Of a DNA stretch of 64,000 nt, positions 48,446-57,711 are shown one piece after another (the stretch's first letter is position 1; the number at the start of each line of letters is the position of its first letter). The stretch is from Celeribacter baekdonensis. GTDB taxonomy: Bacteria; Pseudomonadota; Alphaproteobacteria; Rhodobacterales; Rhodobacteraceae. The notes beneath the pieces are model-generated. The model did no database searches, was not told where the DNA came from, and worked only from the letters and a program-made list of their open reading frames with translations. The position numbers were made by a program, and so were the translations under genes. The stretch covers positions 1,984,001 through 2,048,000 of the forward strand of contig NZ_CP028475.1 in the NCBI RefSeq assembly GCF_003047105.1, read 5' to 3'.

Positions 48446-50243
48446 AGCTCAAAAATTCCGGGTGCGCCGCGCGCCGCGTGCCGCAACGGCCACCACGCAA
48501 GGGGTGGACCCGACCGCCGATTCCGCAGGCCAGGTGCCTTCAAAAGAGGCGGCGATCAAAGCCTTTAACGACGACAAACTGTTCGACAATGACGCCAGTG
48601 CCGATGGCTTTGGGGATGCGCCTTTTGCCGGGTCCGCCGCCGCACAAAAGGCCAAAACAGATGATGCCGCCTCCCCGCGCCCCGAAACCGGGCGCACCGC
48701 TCGGGTCAAAGGAGGCGTCGCCCGCGCTCTCGGTCAAAGCGACGACAGCGGCGGCACCCCCAATCTCACGGGCGATGTCACCCCCGCTGATGAGGCCTCA
48801 ATTGACGCCGAAATTGACACCATTCGCCGCGAAGGCCTGACCGGGCGCCAATTGCGGATGGCGCGGCGCGTGGCACAAAAACACGGCATTGCGGCCACTT
48901 CTGATTTTGACGCGGTGCGTCAGTTGCGCAAGCAGGGGATTGATCCGTTTCAACGCGCCGCGATGTTGGATCTGGTCACGACCGAGGGCAAACCACCCTC
49001 ACGGGAGTTGACCACCACCGAGGGTCCAAAACTTCCGAAAACCGTCGACAACGCCCCGAAACTGCCGTCCAAAGACATATTGGAACGGCTGACCCGCGAA
49101 GATGAAATTTCCACCATTCAACGCGACATCGCCCGGCGGCGTCGGCGTAAAATGGTGCTTTTGATCGCGCGCTTGGCCGTGTTTGTTGGCATTCCAACGA
49201 TCCTGGCCGGGATTTATTTCTATACAATCGCAACGCCCATGTATGCCACGCAATCGGCGTTTTTGATCCAACAGGCGGAATCAGCGGGCGGCGGCGGCGG
49301 TCTTGGCGGTCTAATGGGCGCGTCCGGCCTTGGTGGCGCTCAGGATTCAATCGCGGTTCAGGAGTTTCTTGAAAGCCGCGATGCGATGTTGCGATTGGAT
49401 GCAGACGCCGGGTTTAAGGCGCATTTTTCCTCTGACGCCATCGACCCGATCCAACGTCTGCCGCAAAATCCGACCAATGAACAGGCCTACAAAGTTTATC
49501 AGGATCGCGTCAGCATCGGCTATGATCCGACCGAAGGGCTTTTGAAAATGGAGGTGATCGCGGCCACGCCTGAAACCTCGCAATTGTTCAGCGACAAATT
49601 GGTCGAATACGCTGAGGAAAGCGTCGATCATTTGACCCAGCGGATGCGCGAAGACCAAATGAAAGGCGCGCGCGAAAGTCTTGATGATGCTGAAAACAAA
49701 ATGAAGGCGGCGCAGGAGAAAGTTGTCCTGCTGCAAGAACAACTTGGCATTATCTCGCCCGATGCCGAAACGGCAGCGATCATGGGTCAGGTCTCTGGCT
49801 TTGAAACCCAGCTTCAGGAAAAGAAGCTGCAACTGCAACAGCTTTTGGACAACCCGCGTCCGAACCAAGCCCGCGTCGATGGCACCCGTGGCGACATTGG
49901 CCGCCTTGAAACACTGATTGCCGAGCTGCGATCGCAATTGACGCAGGCCACCGGCGGATCGGGATCTTTGGCACGCGTATCGGCGGAATTGCGGATGGCG
50001 GAGGTCGATCTTGCCACCCGTCAGGCAATGGCCCAACAGGCCATTCAATCGCTTGAAATGGCCCGGATCGAAGCCAATCGTCAGGTGCGCTACCTGTCCT
50101 TGTCCTCGCGCCCGATTGCCCCGGACGAACCGACATATCCGCGTAAATTTGAAAGCACGCTTTTGTCCATGCTGTTGTTTTCGGGCATTTATCTGATGGC
50201 GTCCTTGACCGCGGCTGTGTTGCGCGAACAAGTCTCCGCCTAA
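48429..50243 (+). CDS. Capsule polysaccharide export inner-membrane protein (KpsE-like)
   Basis: A 604-residue protein. Residues 1-225 are a low-complexity, charged, probably cytoplasmic extension (GLTGRQLRMARRVAQKHGIA, FDAVRQLRKQGIDPFQRAAM). A first membrane helix (LLIARLAVFVGIPTILAGIY) is near 240. A periplasmic coiled coil follows (KMKAAQEKVVLLQEQLGIIS, QLQEKKLQLQQLLDN), then LSSRPIAPDEPTYPRKFEST and a second helix at the end. This is the PCP/KpsE layout that bridges to the outer-membrane exporter. The long N-terminal tail is much longer than in E. coli KpsE. Confidence 0.85.
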   Translation: MTTKVKAQKFRVRRAPRAATATTQGVDPTADSAGQVPSKEAAIKAFNDDKLFDNDASADGFGDAPFAGSAAAQKAKTDDAASPRPETGRTARVKGGVARALGQSDDSGGTPNLTGDVTPADEASIDAEIDTIRREGLTGRQLRMARRVAQKHGIAATSDFDAVRQLRKQGIDPFQRAAMLDLVTTEGKPPSRELTTTEGPKLPKTVDNAPKLPSKDILERLTREDEISTIQRDIARRRRRKMVLLIARLAVFVGIPTILAGIYFYTIATPMYATQSAFLIQQAESAGGGGGLGGLMGASGLGGAQDSIAVQEFLESRDAMLRLDADAGFKAHFSSDAIDPIQRLPQNPTNEQAYKVYQDRVSIGYDPTEGLLKMEVIAATPETSQLFSDKLVEYAEESVDHLTQRMREDQMKGARESLDDAENKMKAAQEKVVLLQEQLGIISPDAETAAIMGQVSGFETQLQEKKLQLQQLLDNPRPNQARVDGTRGDIGRLETLIAELRSQLTQATGGSGSLARVSAELRMAEVDLATRQAMAQQAIQSLEMARIEANRQVRYLSLSSRPIAPDEPTYPRKFESTLLSMLLFSGIYLMASLTAAVLREQVSA

Positions 50244-50259
50244 ACCCCAATCCGATGAT

Positions 50260-50294
50260 GGGCCCGCACTCCTAAACGGCGTGCGGGCCCTTTT
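50260..50294 (+). terminator. Rho-independent terminator after the capsule genes
   Basis: A 10-base stem GGGCCCGCAC / GTGCGGGCCC followed by TTTT. Confidence 0.85.
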
Positions 50295-50391
50295 AGGCGA
50301 TCTTTTCCACTGCGACAGTTTGGCACGACGGAGATGTATCGGCGCGGCGTATCAAAAGCATTCAGCACGCGGAATGTGAAAGGATCACACC

Positions 50392-50895
50392 ATGAAACGC
50401 CTCCCTCTCTCGCTCGCCTTTCTGGCCGCCCTCCCCCTTGCCGCCCTACCCGGCCTCACATGGGCGCAGGGGTTTGGCGCAGAGTTCATGACCAACTGGG
50501 ATTTGGATGAAGATGGTCAAGTGACACTGGCCGAGGTGCAAGAGCGCCGTGGCGATTTGTTTTACATGTTTGATGCCAACGAGGACGACATATTGAACGA
50601 CGACGAATATGCCATGTTTGACGAAACCCGCGCCGCAGACCGCGACATGCATCTTGAGGCCTACGGGGGTGTTGCGGGGCAAGGCGGTCAACCAGACAAA
50701 GGCATGGGCCAAGGTGCCTTGGGCGCAGCGGCTGGTATTGATGCCGTCCAAAACGCCATGACCCGGCGCTATAATGATATAGATAGCGACGGTGTGGTCA
50801 CGCGCGATGAATTCATCGGCAATGGTGCGCGCTGGTTTGCCCGTATGGACCGCTCAGGAGACGGCGTGGTGACGCTTGCGGACTTTGGCCAATAG
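50392..50895 (+). CDS. Exported EF-hand calcium-binding protein
   Basis: A 167-residue protein. A signal peptide (MKRLPLSLAFLAALPLAALP, ending near GLTWAQ) precedes four EF-hand-like loops: DLDEDGQVTLAE, DANEDDILNDDE, DIDSDGVVTRDE and DRSGDGVVTLAD. The first, third and fourth have the canonical Asp and Gly pattern; the second lacks the central Gly. It is a periplasmic calcium binder of unknown role. It stands alone before tRNA-Gln; the 189 bases between hold nothing clear. Confidence 0.88.
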   Translation: MKRLPLSLAFLAALPLAALPGLTWAQGFGAEFMTNWDLDEDGQVTLAEVQERRGDLFYMFDANEDDILNDDEYAMFDETRAADRDMHLEAYGGVAGQGGQPDKGMGQGALGAAAGIDAVQNAMTRRYNDIDSDGVVTRDEFIGNGARWFARMDRSGDGVVTLADFGQ

Positions 50896-51084
50896 AGGGG
50901 CGAAACAAACCACCCACCCCCTCTAGGGCCCCGCATATCCTCTGTGCGCACCGCCACGTTCCGGGGAGAGGTCTCATCACAAACCGCATTCATGGCCTGT
51001 AGAAAATTCTTTCATTCCAAGCGAAAGAATTTCACGAAAAGGGCTTGCACACTTCTCAGCAAGCGACTAATTAGCCCCCCACGT

Positions 51085-51159
51085 TGGGATGTAGCCAAGT
51101 GGTAAGGCAACTGTTTTTGGTACAGTGTACCGTAGGTTCGAATCCTACCATCCCAGCCA
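51085..51159 (+). tRNA. tRNA-Gln (anticodon TTG)
   Basis: A 75-nt cloverleaf starting TGGGATGTAGCCAAG. The anticodon stem ACTGT/ACAGT encloses TTTTGGT (anticodon TTG), with T-loop TTCGAAT and an encoded GCCA end. Accessory, decayed sequence begins right after its 3' end. Confidence 0.95.
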
Positions 51160-51279
51160 ATTTATCCATGACCATAAGACTATAGCAGCCGAACGAAGGG
51201 CTCGGGTCGACTGCCTCCAGTTTCTGCCCCAGTTGTGGCGGGTGGTGCTGAAGTGATCCCGGAGAGGCCATGGAAACAG

Positions 51280-51435
51280 CCCCCCAGAGTAGGTCATGGT
51301 CCACCCATTCGCAGCAAACTCTCGCTCATCCATGAAGTTCTCACCCCGCGTCCCGATTTCAAGATGTGCAGGATTGATGCAGCGACGGTTATTGCAGCGG
51401 TGACGCACCACGTCATCGTAGCTCGCCGCAATCAT
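51280..51435 (-). pseudogene. HNH endonuclease C-terminal fragment
   Basis: About 50 codons read MIAASYDDVVRHRCNNRRCI, then NPAHLEIGTRGENFMDE, the zinc and active-site end of an HNH homing-type nuclease. The N-terminal half is missing: the frame starts on an ATG that overlaps the stop of the rsgA-like fragment. It was joined there by a deletion. The tail runs towards tRNA-Gln and loses homology. Confidence 0.6.
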
Positions 51436-51970
51436 AGATGATCCAGAAGGCCGAGGTGATCCGATATCGCCTGCGCCGCTTTGACGTAGGGCGCGGGATC
51501 CTCCTCGAGATCTGCCTTTGTCAAAATGATCACCGGGTCGATGTCCGCTTCAAAGGCGAGCGCGACGTAGCGCTCCAGCCGGGCGATGTTGAAATCAATG
51601 TTACAGGAGGTGACCACAATACCTGTGTCGATGTTGGCCGCGATCAACTGCACCTCGCGACCGGTGCCCGGTGCGCGGCGCTTGATCAGGCTTTTGCGTT
51701 CCAGCACCTGGCTCGACCGGGGGCGTGCGCGATCCATCAGTAGCCAGTCACTCACTGTGGCCTCCAGTCCCGGTGGAATCGTTTCCTCGATGCCGCCACC
51801 TGCAGGCCGCTGCGATGCACAGCGACCACACGGACTGGAGGCGTCGCGGTCAGCGCGTCGGCGTCGATCTGTCGGGCGAAGATCGGACTCCAGCCCAACC
51901 CCTCCAAGACGGTGGGCGTGCGCAGCGTCGGCTTCGCGCCAAGCAAGAAGGCCGAGTAGTCGCGGACCAT
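51432..51970 (-). pseudogene. RsgA-like ribosome-assembly GTPase, truncated and frameshifted
   Basis: The first frame from 51970 gives MVRDYSAFLLGAKPTLRTPT, then LEGLGWSPIFARQIDADALT. A second frame continues GIEETIPPGLEATVSDWLLM, LERKSLIKRRAPGTGREVQL and IAANIDTGIVVTSCNIDFNI to VIILTKADLEED. This is the N-terminal OB fold and start of the GTPase of RsgA. The switch is near 51800, and the G-domain after NxKxD is lost at 51435. It is dead. It lies next to and downstream of the GNAT remnant on the same strand. Confidence 0.75.
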
Positions 51971-51974
51971 GTAT

Positions 51975-52512
51975 CTACCACAACGCCGGGTCGTTGAAGG
52001 CAGCGACACAGAGGACCGGACCGCTCACGAGCGTCAACGGCTCGGTTGTCAGTGATTGGGCAATCCAGCCTTCAGGTTGCTGGAGCGTGTGGGGTGCCGG
52101 AAGGTCGGCCTCGGCTACAGGTGCGAACCCGACGCCGCCGTAGAAGGCCGGACGCCATAGGTGACGGCGATGTCCACGCCCTCCTGCCGGAGCACGTCGA
52201 GGCCGTGCGCGATCAGCCGCTGCCCGATGCCCTTTCCCTGGTGCGCCGTCGCCACCGCCACGGGCGCCACCATGAAGACTGTGCGCTTGTCGCCCGCATA
52301 GGTGAGGCGGGTAAAGAAGATGCCGCCGATGAGCATGCCGTTATCCCAGGCAGTGAGGACGCACAGATCCTCGGCGGGTGTGTCTGACATCAGGCGGCGC
52401 GCAAGCTCGCCGATCAGCGCGCCTTCTTCTGCGCCCTCCGACGCGGTGAAGGTCGCCGTGAAGAGGTCCGCGATCCTCTCGACGTGGGTCTCATAATCCT
52501 TTGAAAATCCAT
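51975..52512 (-). pseudogene. GNAT-family N-acetyltransferase with two frameshifts
   Basis: Three frames together give a complete GNAT: KDYETHVERIADLFTATFTA, GELARRLMSDTPAEDLCVLT, VFMVAPVAVATAHQGKGIGQ (acetyl-CoA motif) and, after a break at GVDIAVTYG near 52150, DPAFYGGVGFAPVAEADLPA to FNDPALW. One base is missing near 52505 (a T-run) and one near 52150. The family acetylates small molecules or proteins. It sits before the rsgA-like remnant. Confidence 0.75.
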
Positions 52513-52575
52513 TGTCTTGTCTCCGTTGGGAGGGATAGCCCCGCCGTTTTGTAAAAAGTCGAACCGCCCCGCCTG

Positions 52576-53313
52576 TCAGGACTTTTGCAACACAAACATC
52601 TCGAAGCTCACGAGGCCGTCGCAGGCGTGATAGGCGGCCAATTCGGCGCGCAGATCCTCAAGCACCCGGCTGCCCGAGAGACGCGCCAGCATAGCTGTGA
52701 TCTGTGCCTCAAGAGGTTGATAGTAAGTGTCCATTGCCTTCCGCCCCATGTCGAAATGGCCGAGCACGCGGTAGCTGGCGCGCTTGGCTTGGGCGAGCCG
52801 CTGTGGGACATGCGTCATGGCAGGGTATTCCGACGCCCAGTAGGCGCGCAATTCGTCCGATGGCGTCTCCGTACGCCACATCATCTCGGAAAACACCAGC
52901 ACGCCGCCGGGGCGCAGAAAGTGCCGCCAGTCCTGCATCGTCCGCTCAACACCGATGATGTAGGCGCTGCCCTCGGCCCAGATGACGTCCCAAGGTTGAT
53001 CCAGCCGAGAGAGCTGCGCCATATCCAGATTGCGCGCCGTGACCCGGTCGCCCAGATCCCGCGCCGCGACCCGGTCCCGCAGCCGATCCAGCGCGCCGTC
53101 GTCCGTGTCGGTCGCCTTGATCCGAGCGCTCGTGGCTTCGGCCAATGTCATCGTCGCCATGCCGGGACCGCACCCGATCTCGAGGATCGTCTCTGGCGCG
53201 AAAGGCACCATGGCAAGCGCGCGGCGCGTGGCCTCAGGTGTCGCCGGTCCCCACCAATCGAGCTCTGAGAACACCTCCATGAAACCCGCCATGTAGTCGT
53301 CGTGTGCGTTCAT
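52576..53313 (-). CDS. Class I SAM-dependent methyltransferase
   Basis: A 245-residue enzyme starting MNAHDDYMAGFMEVFSELDW. Motif I ETILEIGCGPGMATMTLAEA is near residue 50, motif II DTDDGALDRLRD follows, and LRPGGVLVFSEMMW marks motif IV-V. It resembles arsenite/ubiquinone-type methyltransferases only in the core; the substrate is unknown. The start at 53313 has AAGGA upstream; a longer frame is unlikely. It is one of the few intact genes in this island. Confidence 0.85.
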   Translation of the reverse strand: MNAHDDYMAGFMEVFSELDWWGPATPEATRRALAMVPFAPETILEIGCGPGMATMTLAEATSARIKATDTDDGALDRLRDRVAARDLGDRVTARNLDMAQLSRLDQPWDVIWAEGSAYIIGVERTMQDWRHFLRPGGVLVFSEMMWRTETPSDELRAYWASEYPAMTHVPQRLAQAKRASYRVLGHFDMGRKAMDTYYQPLEAQITAMLARLSGSRVLEDLRAELAAYHACDGLVSFEMFVLQKS

Positions 53314-53399
53314 GTCCTTCGATAGGTGTGTAATCGAAAGTGCCTGCCATATCCGAATGGCGACCTCCGGAAACACAACGCATCGGCGGAGCAGTTATT

Positions 53400-53560
53400 T
53401 ACTTGGTGGCGGATAAAGCAAGCGAACAACTCATGACCTCAAACGATACGATTTCAGAGGCCGCCGAGCGCATCGGGTATCAGTCTGAGAGTGCTTCAAT
53501 GCCGCCTTTAAACGTGTCGTGGCAAGCCCACCAAGACAGTTTGTCAACCAGTTTAAATGA
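53400..53560 (+). pseudogene. AraC-family regulator C-terminal remnant, frameshifted
   Basis: The frame gives SEQLMTSNDTISEAAERIGY and QSES, the second helix-turn-helix of AraC proteins. One base later the expected NAAFKRVVASPPRQFVNQFK follows in another frame to a stop at 53560. The missing T sits in GCTTCAATG near 53492. All upstream domains are absent. Confidence 0.6.
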
Positions 53561-53679
53561 CCGTCTCCGGCAACCGTATCAGAGCGTTGCCCTGATACGG
53601 TTGCCGGGTTGAGATGATAATGCGATCACTGTGGCTGGGCCCCGGGTGATTGCCTTTCCAAGACATCCGCCGTTCATCA

Positions 53680-54543
53680 TTATCCCAGATGTCGTTTCAC
53701 AACATTCTGCATCGGGCGTGGTTTTTGACCCAGCAGGCGCTCAAGTGTCGGATCTACCATTGCGAATTCCCCTGCCTGCGCGGCGCGGTAGTAACCCAAA
53801 ATAACGCTTTTGACCGCTTCCGGTAGGTTGGCTCGCTCCAAGTTTTCAATCATATCTTCTTCGCTGACGATCTGGCGCTTGATTGTCCTTCCTGTCGCCC
53901 CGCTTGCCATCTGCGCGAGGTCAGCAAGGTCAAGCCCCTCGCTGCCGGTGAGGGGTGGCGTCACGCCTTCGAATGTCTCTTTTCCAGCCAGCAAAAGCGC
54001 ATCGGCTTGTGCCAAGTCTTCATGGGTCGTCCAAGCCACCTTGCCATCCGCCGGACCTACCAAATTGCCATTCGCAAATCCCTGCGCATTCATATGCATG
54101 GCGCTCTCCGCATAGAACCCGTGCCGCATGGACGTCCACGCCAGACCTGAACCAGCCAACATTGTTTCCGTTGCAGCATGATGGCGCCCAGGCGGGAAAA
54201 GCGACTGCTCATTGGCCGACACCTGGCTGGTGTAGAATAGCCGTTCGACACCCAGTTCCTTGGCCACAGAAATCGCCGTTTCGTGATGTAGCAGCGGGTC
54301 ACCCCCACTGGCGGCTGCATTTGAGGACACCAGCAGTACTCGGCTCGCTCCTTCCCATGCGTGGCGCAGGCTGTCAGTGTCTTCATAGTCCCCACGCCTA
54401 ACGCGCACACCACCAGCAGCGAGATCGGCCAGTTTTTCCGGGTCACGTACGCTGACTCCGATTTGGTCGGCTGTCACGAGGCGCTGCAGAGCCTCAACCA
54501 CAAGTCCGCCTAGTTTTCCCGAGGCTCCTGTAATGATGAGCAT
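53680..54543 (-). CDS. NmrA-type NAD(P)H-binding oxidoreductase (QorB-like)
   Basis: A 287-residue atypical SDR: LIITGASGKLGGLVVEALQR at the N-terminus, ASRVLLVSSNAAASGGDPLL, ERLFYTSQVSANEQSLFPPG and WTSMRHGFYAESA. This matches the NAD(P)H:quinone oxidoreductase 2 / NmrA group. It is divergent from a LysR-type regulator 116 bases away, which probably controls it. It is intact. Confidence 0.88.
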   Translation of the reverse strand: MLIITGASGKLGGLVVEALQRLVTADQIGVSVRDPEKLADLAAGGVRVRRGDYEDTDSLRHAWEGASRVLLVSSNAAASGGDPLLHHETAISVAKELGVERLFYTSQVSANEQSLFPPGRHHAATETMLAGSGLAWTSMRHGFYAESAMHMNAQGFANGNLVGPADGKVAWTTHEDLAQADALLLAGKETFEGVTPPLTGSEGLDLADLAQMASGATGRTIKRQIVSEEDMIENLERANLPEAVKSVILGYYRAAQAGEFAMVDPTLERLLGQKPRPMQNVVKRHLG

Positions 54544-54659
54544 TGTTCAATCTCCATTGTCTGAAACGCGCCAGTTGGCGCAATACGTGTTGATGATCGA
54601 CAAGATGGCTGTTCTGAAATTATAGGATAAGGTATGAAAATTAGATTGGACTGTTCTCA

Positions 54660-55568
54660 ATGAAGAACAATATTTCTGCTGACGATCTCGCCGTTCTTCT
54701 GGCGGTTGTCCGTGAAGGCGGCTTTCGCGCAGCTTCCCAGCGGCTCGGCATAGCAGCCTCAAAAGTTAGCACCACGATCTCGCGGATAGAAACGCAACTT
54801 GGCACCCCCGTGCTGCGCCGCACAACGCGCAGCCAGCACCTAACGGAAGCGGGGCAACTTTTGGTGGATCGTGTGGGTCCATTGTTATCCGCAGTGAATG
54901 CTGCCTGCCATGACGTTGCAACGTTTGGAGGGCAGATACAGGGGCAGTTGACCCTCAACGTGCCGGGGGCGGTCATGCCGGATATATTGCCGCCGCTGCT
55001 CGCAGCATATCGGACGCAGCATCCAGATGTGGAGGTTGAGATCACGGTAGACAGCGGTCTCGTCGACATTGTTGCGGCAGGCTGTGATGCGGGCATTCGC
55101 TACGGCAGTGTGCTCGAGCAGGATATGATCTCGATACCGATCGGGCCGCGCAGGCAACAAATGGCGATGGCCGCGTCGCCAGCTTATCTTGATGCGTACG
55201 GGGTGCCGCAAGTTCCCAAAGACCTCACCGCCCACGTCGCGATCCGATACCGGCTGGACGCGGGCCCTTTGCTTCCATGGACGCTGCAATGCAAAGGACA
55301 GTCCGTGAAAGTGGAACCCCAAAACGCGCTTATCCTTAGCGTAGGCGCACTCAACACTGGCCTCCGATATGCGCAGGAGGGAGTGGGAATCATCTATACC
55401 TTCCGCAACTGGCTGGACGATGATTTCGAAAGTGGAAAGCTGTTGCCCGTGCTGCCGGGTTGGTGGCCCTACATTGAGGGGCCACACCTCTACTATCCGA
55501 GCCGCTTTGCTCCAAAACCCCTGCGGGCCTTTATCGAGCTATGTCAGGCTACACCCGCTGAAGCGTAA
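54660..55568 (+). CDS. LysR-family transcriptional regulator
   Basis: A 302-residue regulator with an N-terminal winged helix (LAVLLAVVREGGFRAASQRL, ASKVSTTISRIETQLGTPVL, RRTTRSQHLTEAGQLL) and the C-terminal substrate-binding fold (QGQLTLNVPGAVMPDILPPL, AGCDAGIRYGSVLEQDMISI). It is divergent from the NmrA-type reductase, the standard LysR target arrangement. The inducer is unknown. Confidence 0.92.
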   Translation: MKNNISADDLAVLLAVVREGGFRAASQRLGIAASKVSTTISRIETQLGTPVLRRTTRSQHLTEAGQLLVDRVGPLLSAVNAACHDVATFGGQIQGQLTLNVPGAVMPDILPPLLAAYRTQHPDVEVEITVDSGLVDIVAAGCDAGIRYGSVLEQDMISIPIGPRRQQMAMAASPAYLDAYGVPQVPKDLTAHVAIRYRLDAGPLLPWTLQCKGQSVKVEPQNALILSVGALNTGLRYAQEGVGIIYTFRNWLDDDFESGKLLPVLPGWWPYIEGPHLYYPSRFAPKPLRAFIELCQATPAEA

Positions 55569-55635
55569 GATTCCCTCGCCAGCACGTTATCCGCTTATAG
55601 AAACTGCCGAGTTTCGATATGCGGATCTCCCGTGG

Positions 55636-56118
55636 TCATTGATGCGAAAACGCTTTTACGGCCCAGTCAATGAACACGCGCACGCGCGGCGACAGGTATC
55701 GGTCGCGTGGGTAAAAGATCGATACAGGGGACGGGGCCGGTGGTGTGTCGCTGAGGAGTTCGATCAAGCGCCCTGCGGCAAGATCTTCGGCAGCAGAATA
55801 GCGTGGCTTTTGGATAATGCCAAGGCCGAGACGGGCGCAATGTGCCAATGTGTCTGCGCCGCTTACAGTGATTGGCGTCGGGAGTGAGACAGTGCGCAGG
55901 ATACCATTCTGAACAAATTCGAGCGGCAAGATAGACCCTGTCGCGGTAGAGCGGAACCAGATCATCTGGTGGCCTTTGAGCGCGTCAATGTTTTGCGGTG
56001 TGCCGAACCGTTCAAGGCAGGTCGGGGCCGCACAGGTCACCTCTTCAAGGTCCGTCAATTGTAAGCGGTGTCTGGCCCCCACGTTCCTGACGTTGGCATG
56101 ATTTGAGACTCTAGGCAT
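55636..56118 (-). pseudogene. LysR-family regulator, C-terminal fragment cut by IS5 copy 1
   Basis: About 140 codons match only the effector-binding half of a LysR protein: LEEVTCAAPTCLERFGTPQN, WFRSTATGSILPLEFVQNGI, ARLGLGIIQKPRYSAAEDLA and FYPRDRYLSPRVRVFIDWAV. The DNA-binding domain is missing, and IS5 copy 1 begins at 56121. The start codon in the frame (MPRVSNH...) belongs to unrelated joined sequence. Confidence 0.75.
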
Positions 56119-56188
56119 TAGGGTGTGAACCCAATTCCTTGTCTTGCTGAAATGGGCTCTTCATGATTCATCTGCGGAAAACAGGTGC

Positions 56189-56455
56189 ATGATGGCGAGA
56201 TTTGATCTGAGCGACGAAGAATGGGCTGCAATCCGGCCTCATTTACCCAAACAAGGGCGCGGTCCGCAGCGCAAGGATGACAGAACAGTCTTGAATGGCA
56301 TTTTCTATGTTCTGCGCACGGGGCGCCGTGGCGCGATCTGCCGGACCGGTATGGCCCGCGCACGACTGTTTACAACCGCTATGTCCGCTGGGGTGAGCGC
56401 GGGATTTGGCAAGGGATATTTGATGTGCTGGCGACGGAATGTGAGGACGCGCTGA
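56189..56455 (+). pseudogene. IS5-family transposase OrfA, frameshifted (copy 1)
   Basis: It starts MMARFDLSDEEWAAIRPHLP, as in copy 2, but after FYVLRTG the frame shifts. Copy 1 has four G's where copy 2 has five in the CGGGGGCGCC stretch (near 56320), so the expected PWRDLPDRYGPRTTVYNRYV is lost. The N-terminal DUF4096-type domain is otherwise the same. Confidence 0.85.
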
Positions 56456-56516
56456 TCTTCATTGATAGTTCAATCGTCAAGGCACACCGGGCGGCAGCAG
56501 GCTCAAAAGGGGGGAG

Positions 56517-56939
56517 TTGGCGCAAGGTATTGGACGCTCACGCGGCGGTCGCGGCAGCAAGGTTCACGTCGCCGTAGACCATCGCGGCCTGCCTCTACGG
56601 TTCGCGATTACAGGCGCACAAAGGCATGATAGCAAGGTATTTGGTTCATTTGTCGGCTGGCAAAAACAGCCGACAGCTATCGTCGCAGACAAAGCCTATG
56701 GCTCAAAAGCCATCCGCCAAACCATCGCTGACGAAGGCGCATTGGCAGTGATCCCATCCAAGTCAAACGCCCGCATCCACATCCCACATGACCCCGACAT
56801 CTACGCCCAGCGAAACCTTGTAGAGCGGTTCTTCTGCCGCATGAAAGACATGCGAAGGCTAACAACGAGATACGAAAAGTTGAAACGCAACTTCCTGTCG
56901 ATGGTCCATATCTTTGCAATCAGATGTTGGCTGAATTGA
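56517..56939 (+). CDS. IS5-family transposase OrfB, DDE domain (copy 1)
   Basis: 140 residues, the same as in copy 2: GIGRSRGGRGSKVHVAVDHR, LPLRFAITGAQRHDSKVFGS, IVADKAYGSKAIRQT with a catalytic Asp, and AQRNLVERFFCRMKDMRRLT with the Glu. In IS427-type elements it is made by frameshifting from OrfA. The OrfA of this copy is broken, so it may depend on copy 2. Confidence 0.88.
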   Translation: MAQGIGRSRGGRGSKVHVAVDHRGLPLRFAITGAQRHDSKVFGSFVGWQKQPTAIVADKAYGSKAIRQTIADEGALAVIPSKSNARIHIPHDPDIYAQRNLVERFFCRMKDMRRLTTRYEKLKRNFLSMVHIFAIRCWLN

Positions 56940-56950
56940 GTCCACACCCT

Positions 56951-57382
56951 AATGGACCGCCTCTTCAGAACCAGATTGTGCCGATGACAAACTTGGGTTG
57001 CCTTGATTTGCCATACGATGCGCCCGACTGGCATTCCGTCGGAGGGGCCACCTGAAGCCAAATCCTCAAGAAGGCATCTCGGGCAAAACCGACGGGCACC
57101 CGTATCAACGAATTCGGCCTGAACAAGTTGGCCACCAATACTGCGCCTCCGCTGCCCGTTGTGCAGAAAGGTCATACGCTCCAGCCGCCAGAGTTGCGCC
57201 CCTGTCAGGCGGGACACTCGCTCAATGGTCTTGAGCCCCGGCGCAAGGATTTCGTGCCGGGGCAGCTCGATCATGTCGAGAAACTTGGTCAAGGGCACAT
57301 TGCCGTGAAACCGCGCCACACGGTTCAGGTACGAGGTCATGCTTTCCCCGGGGAGAGCTTCGAGCTTGGGCAACAAAGGCAT
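56951..57382 (-). pseudogene. TniQ transposition protein, 3' end removed by IS5 copy 1
   Basis: About 144 codons of TniQ: MPLLPKLEALPGESMTSYLN, RLTGAQLWRLERMTFLHNGQ and the zinc-finger part FCPRCLLEDLASGG with ATQVCHRHNLVL. The gene then runs into the IS end at 56950. TniQ helps TniA/TniB in Tn5053/Tn402-type target selection. It overlaps or adjoins the tniB fragment upstream in the usual tniB-tniQ order. Confidence 0.78.
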
Positions 57383-57384
57383 GA

Positions 57385-57711
57385 TCAGGCCGCCTTCTTC
57401 CGGTTGACCTTCTTGTGGACTGTGGGGCTCTGACTGACTTCCTCGCCTTCATCCTCCAGTTCGATGGCCATCCAGTCAGCCGCGGCGAAGACGTTGGCCT
57501 CGATCGCGCATCCCTCACGAACGCCTCAGGCGTCCTCGAAATGATGCACCTCCAGAGTCGAGGCGCCGTCGTAGAGCGCGCACTCAATGGCTTCGATGAT
57601 ACAGACGACACTGCGCCCGAACCGATACCGGCTGCCATGGATAAGCCGGTTGATGGTATCGTCATCAATCGCAACATCCAGCCCGGCCTTCGCGGCGTAC
57701 GCTCCGACCAT
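57385..57711 (-). pseudogene. TniB ATPase C-terminal fragment with internal stop
   Basis: Starting near 57711, the frame reads AAKAGLDVAIDDDTINRLIH, GSRYRFGRSVVCIIEAIECA and LYDGASTLEVHHFEDA. It then meets a TGA where TniB proteins usually have Trp, and continues in frame GVREGCAIEANVFAAADWMA to the tail KKVNRKKAA. The ATPase part is missing; the 5' end is fused to an unrelated oxidase gene. It ends 2 bases before tniQ. Confidence 0.7.

Larger units (their letters stand above)
56121..56949 (+). mobile_element. IS5-family insertion sequence (IS427-like), copy 1
   Basis: 829 bp bounded by inverted repeats GGGTGTG(A/G)AC(C/T)CAATT, flanked by TA on both sides (target TTAA). It is near-identical and inverted relative to copy 2 at 61863-62692, but one base shorter. 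It has cut a LysR gene on the left and tniQ on the right. Confidence 0.92.
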
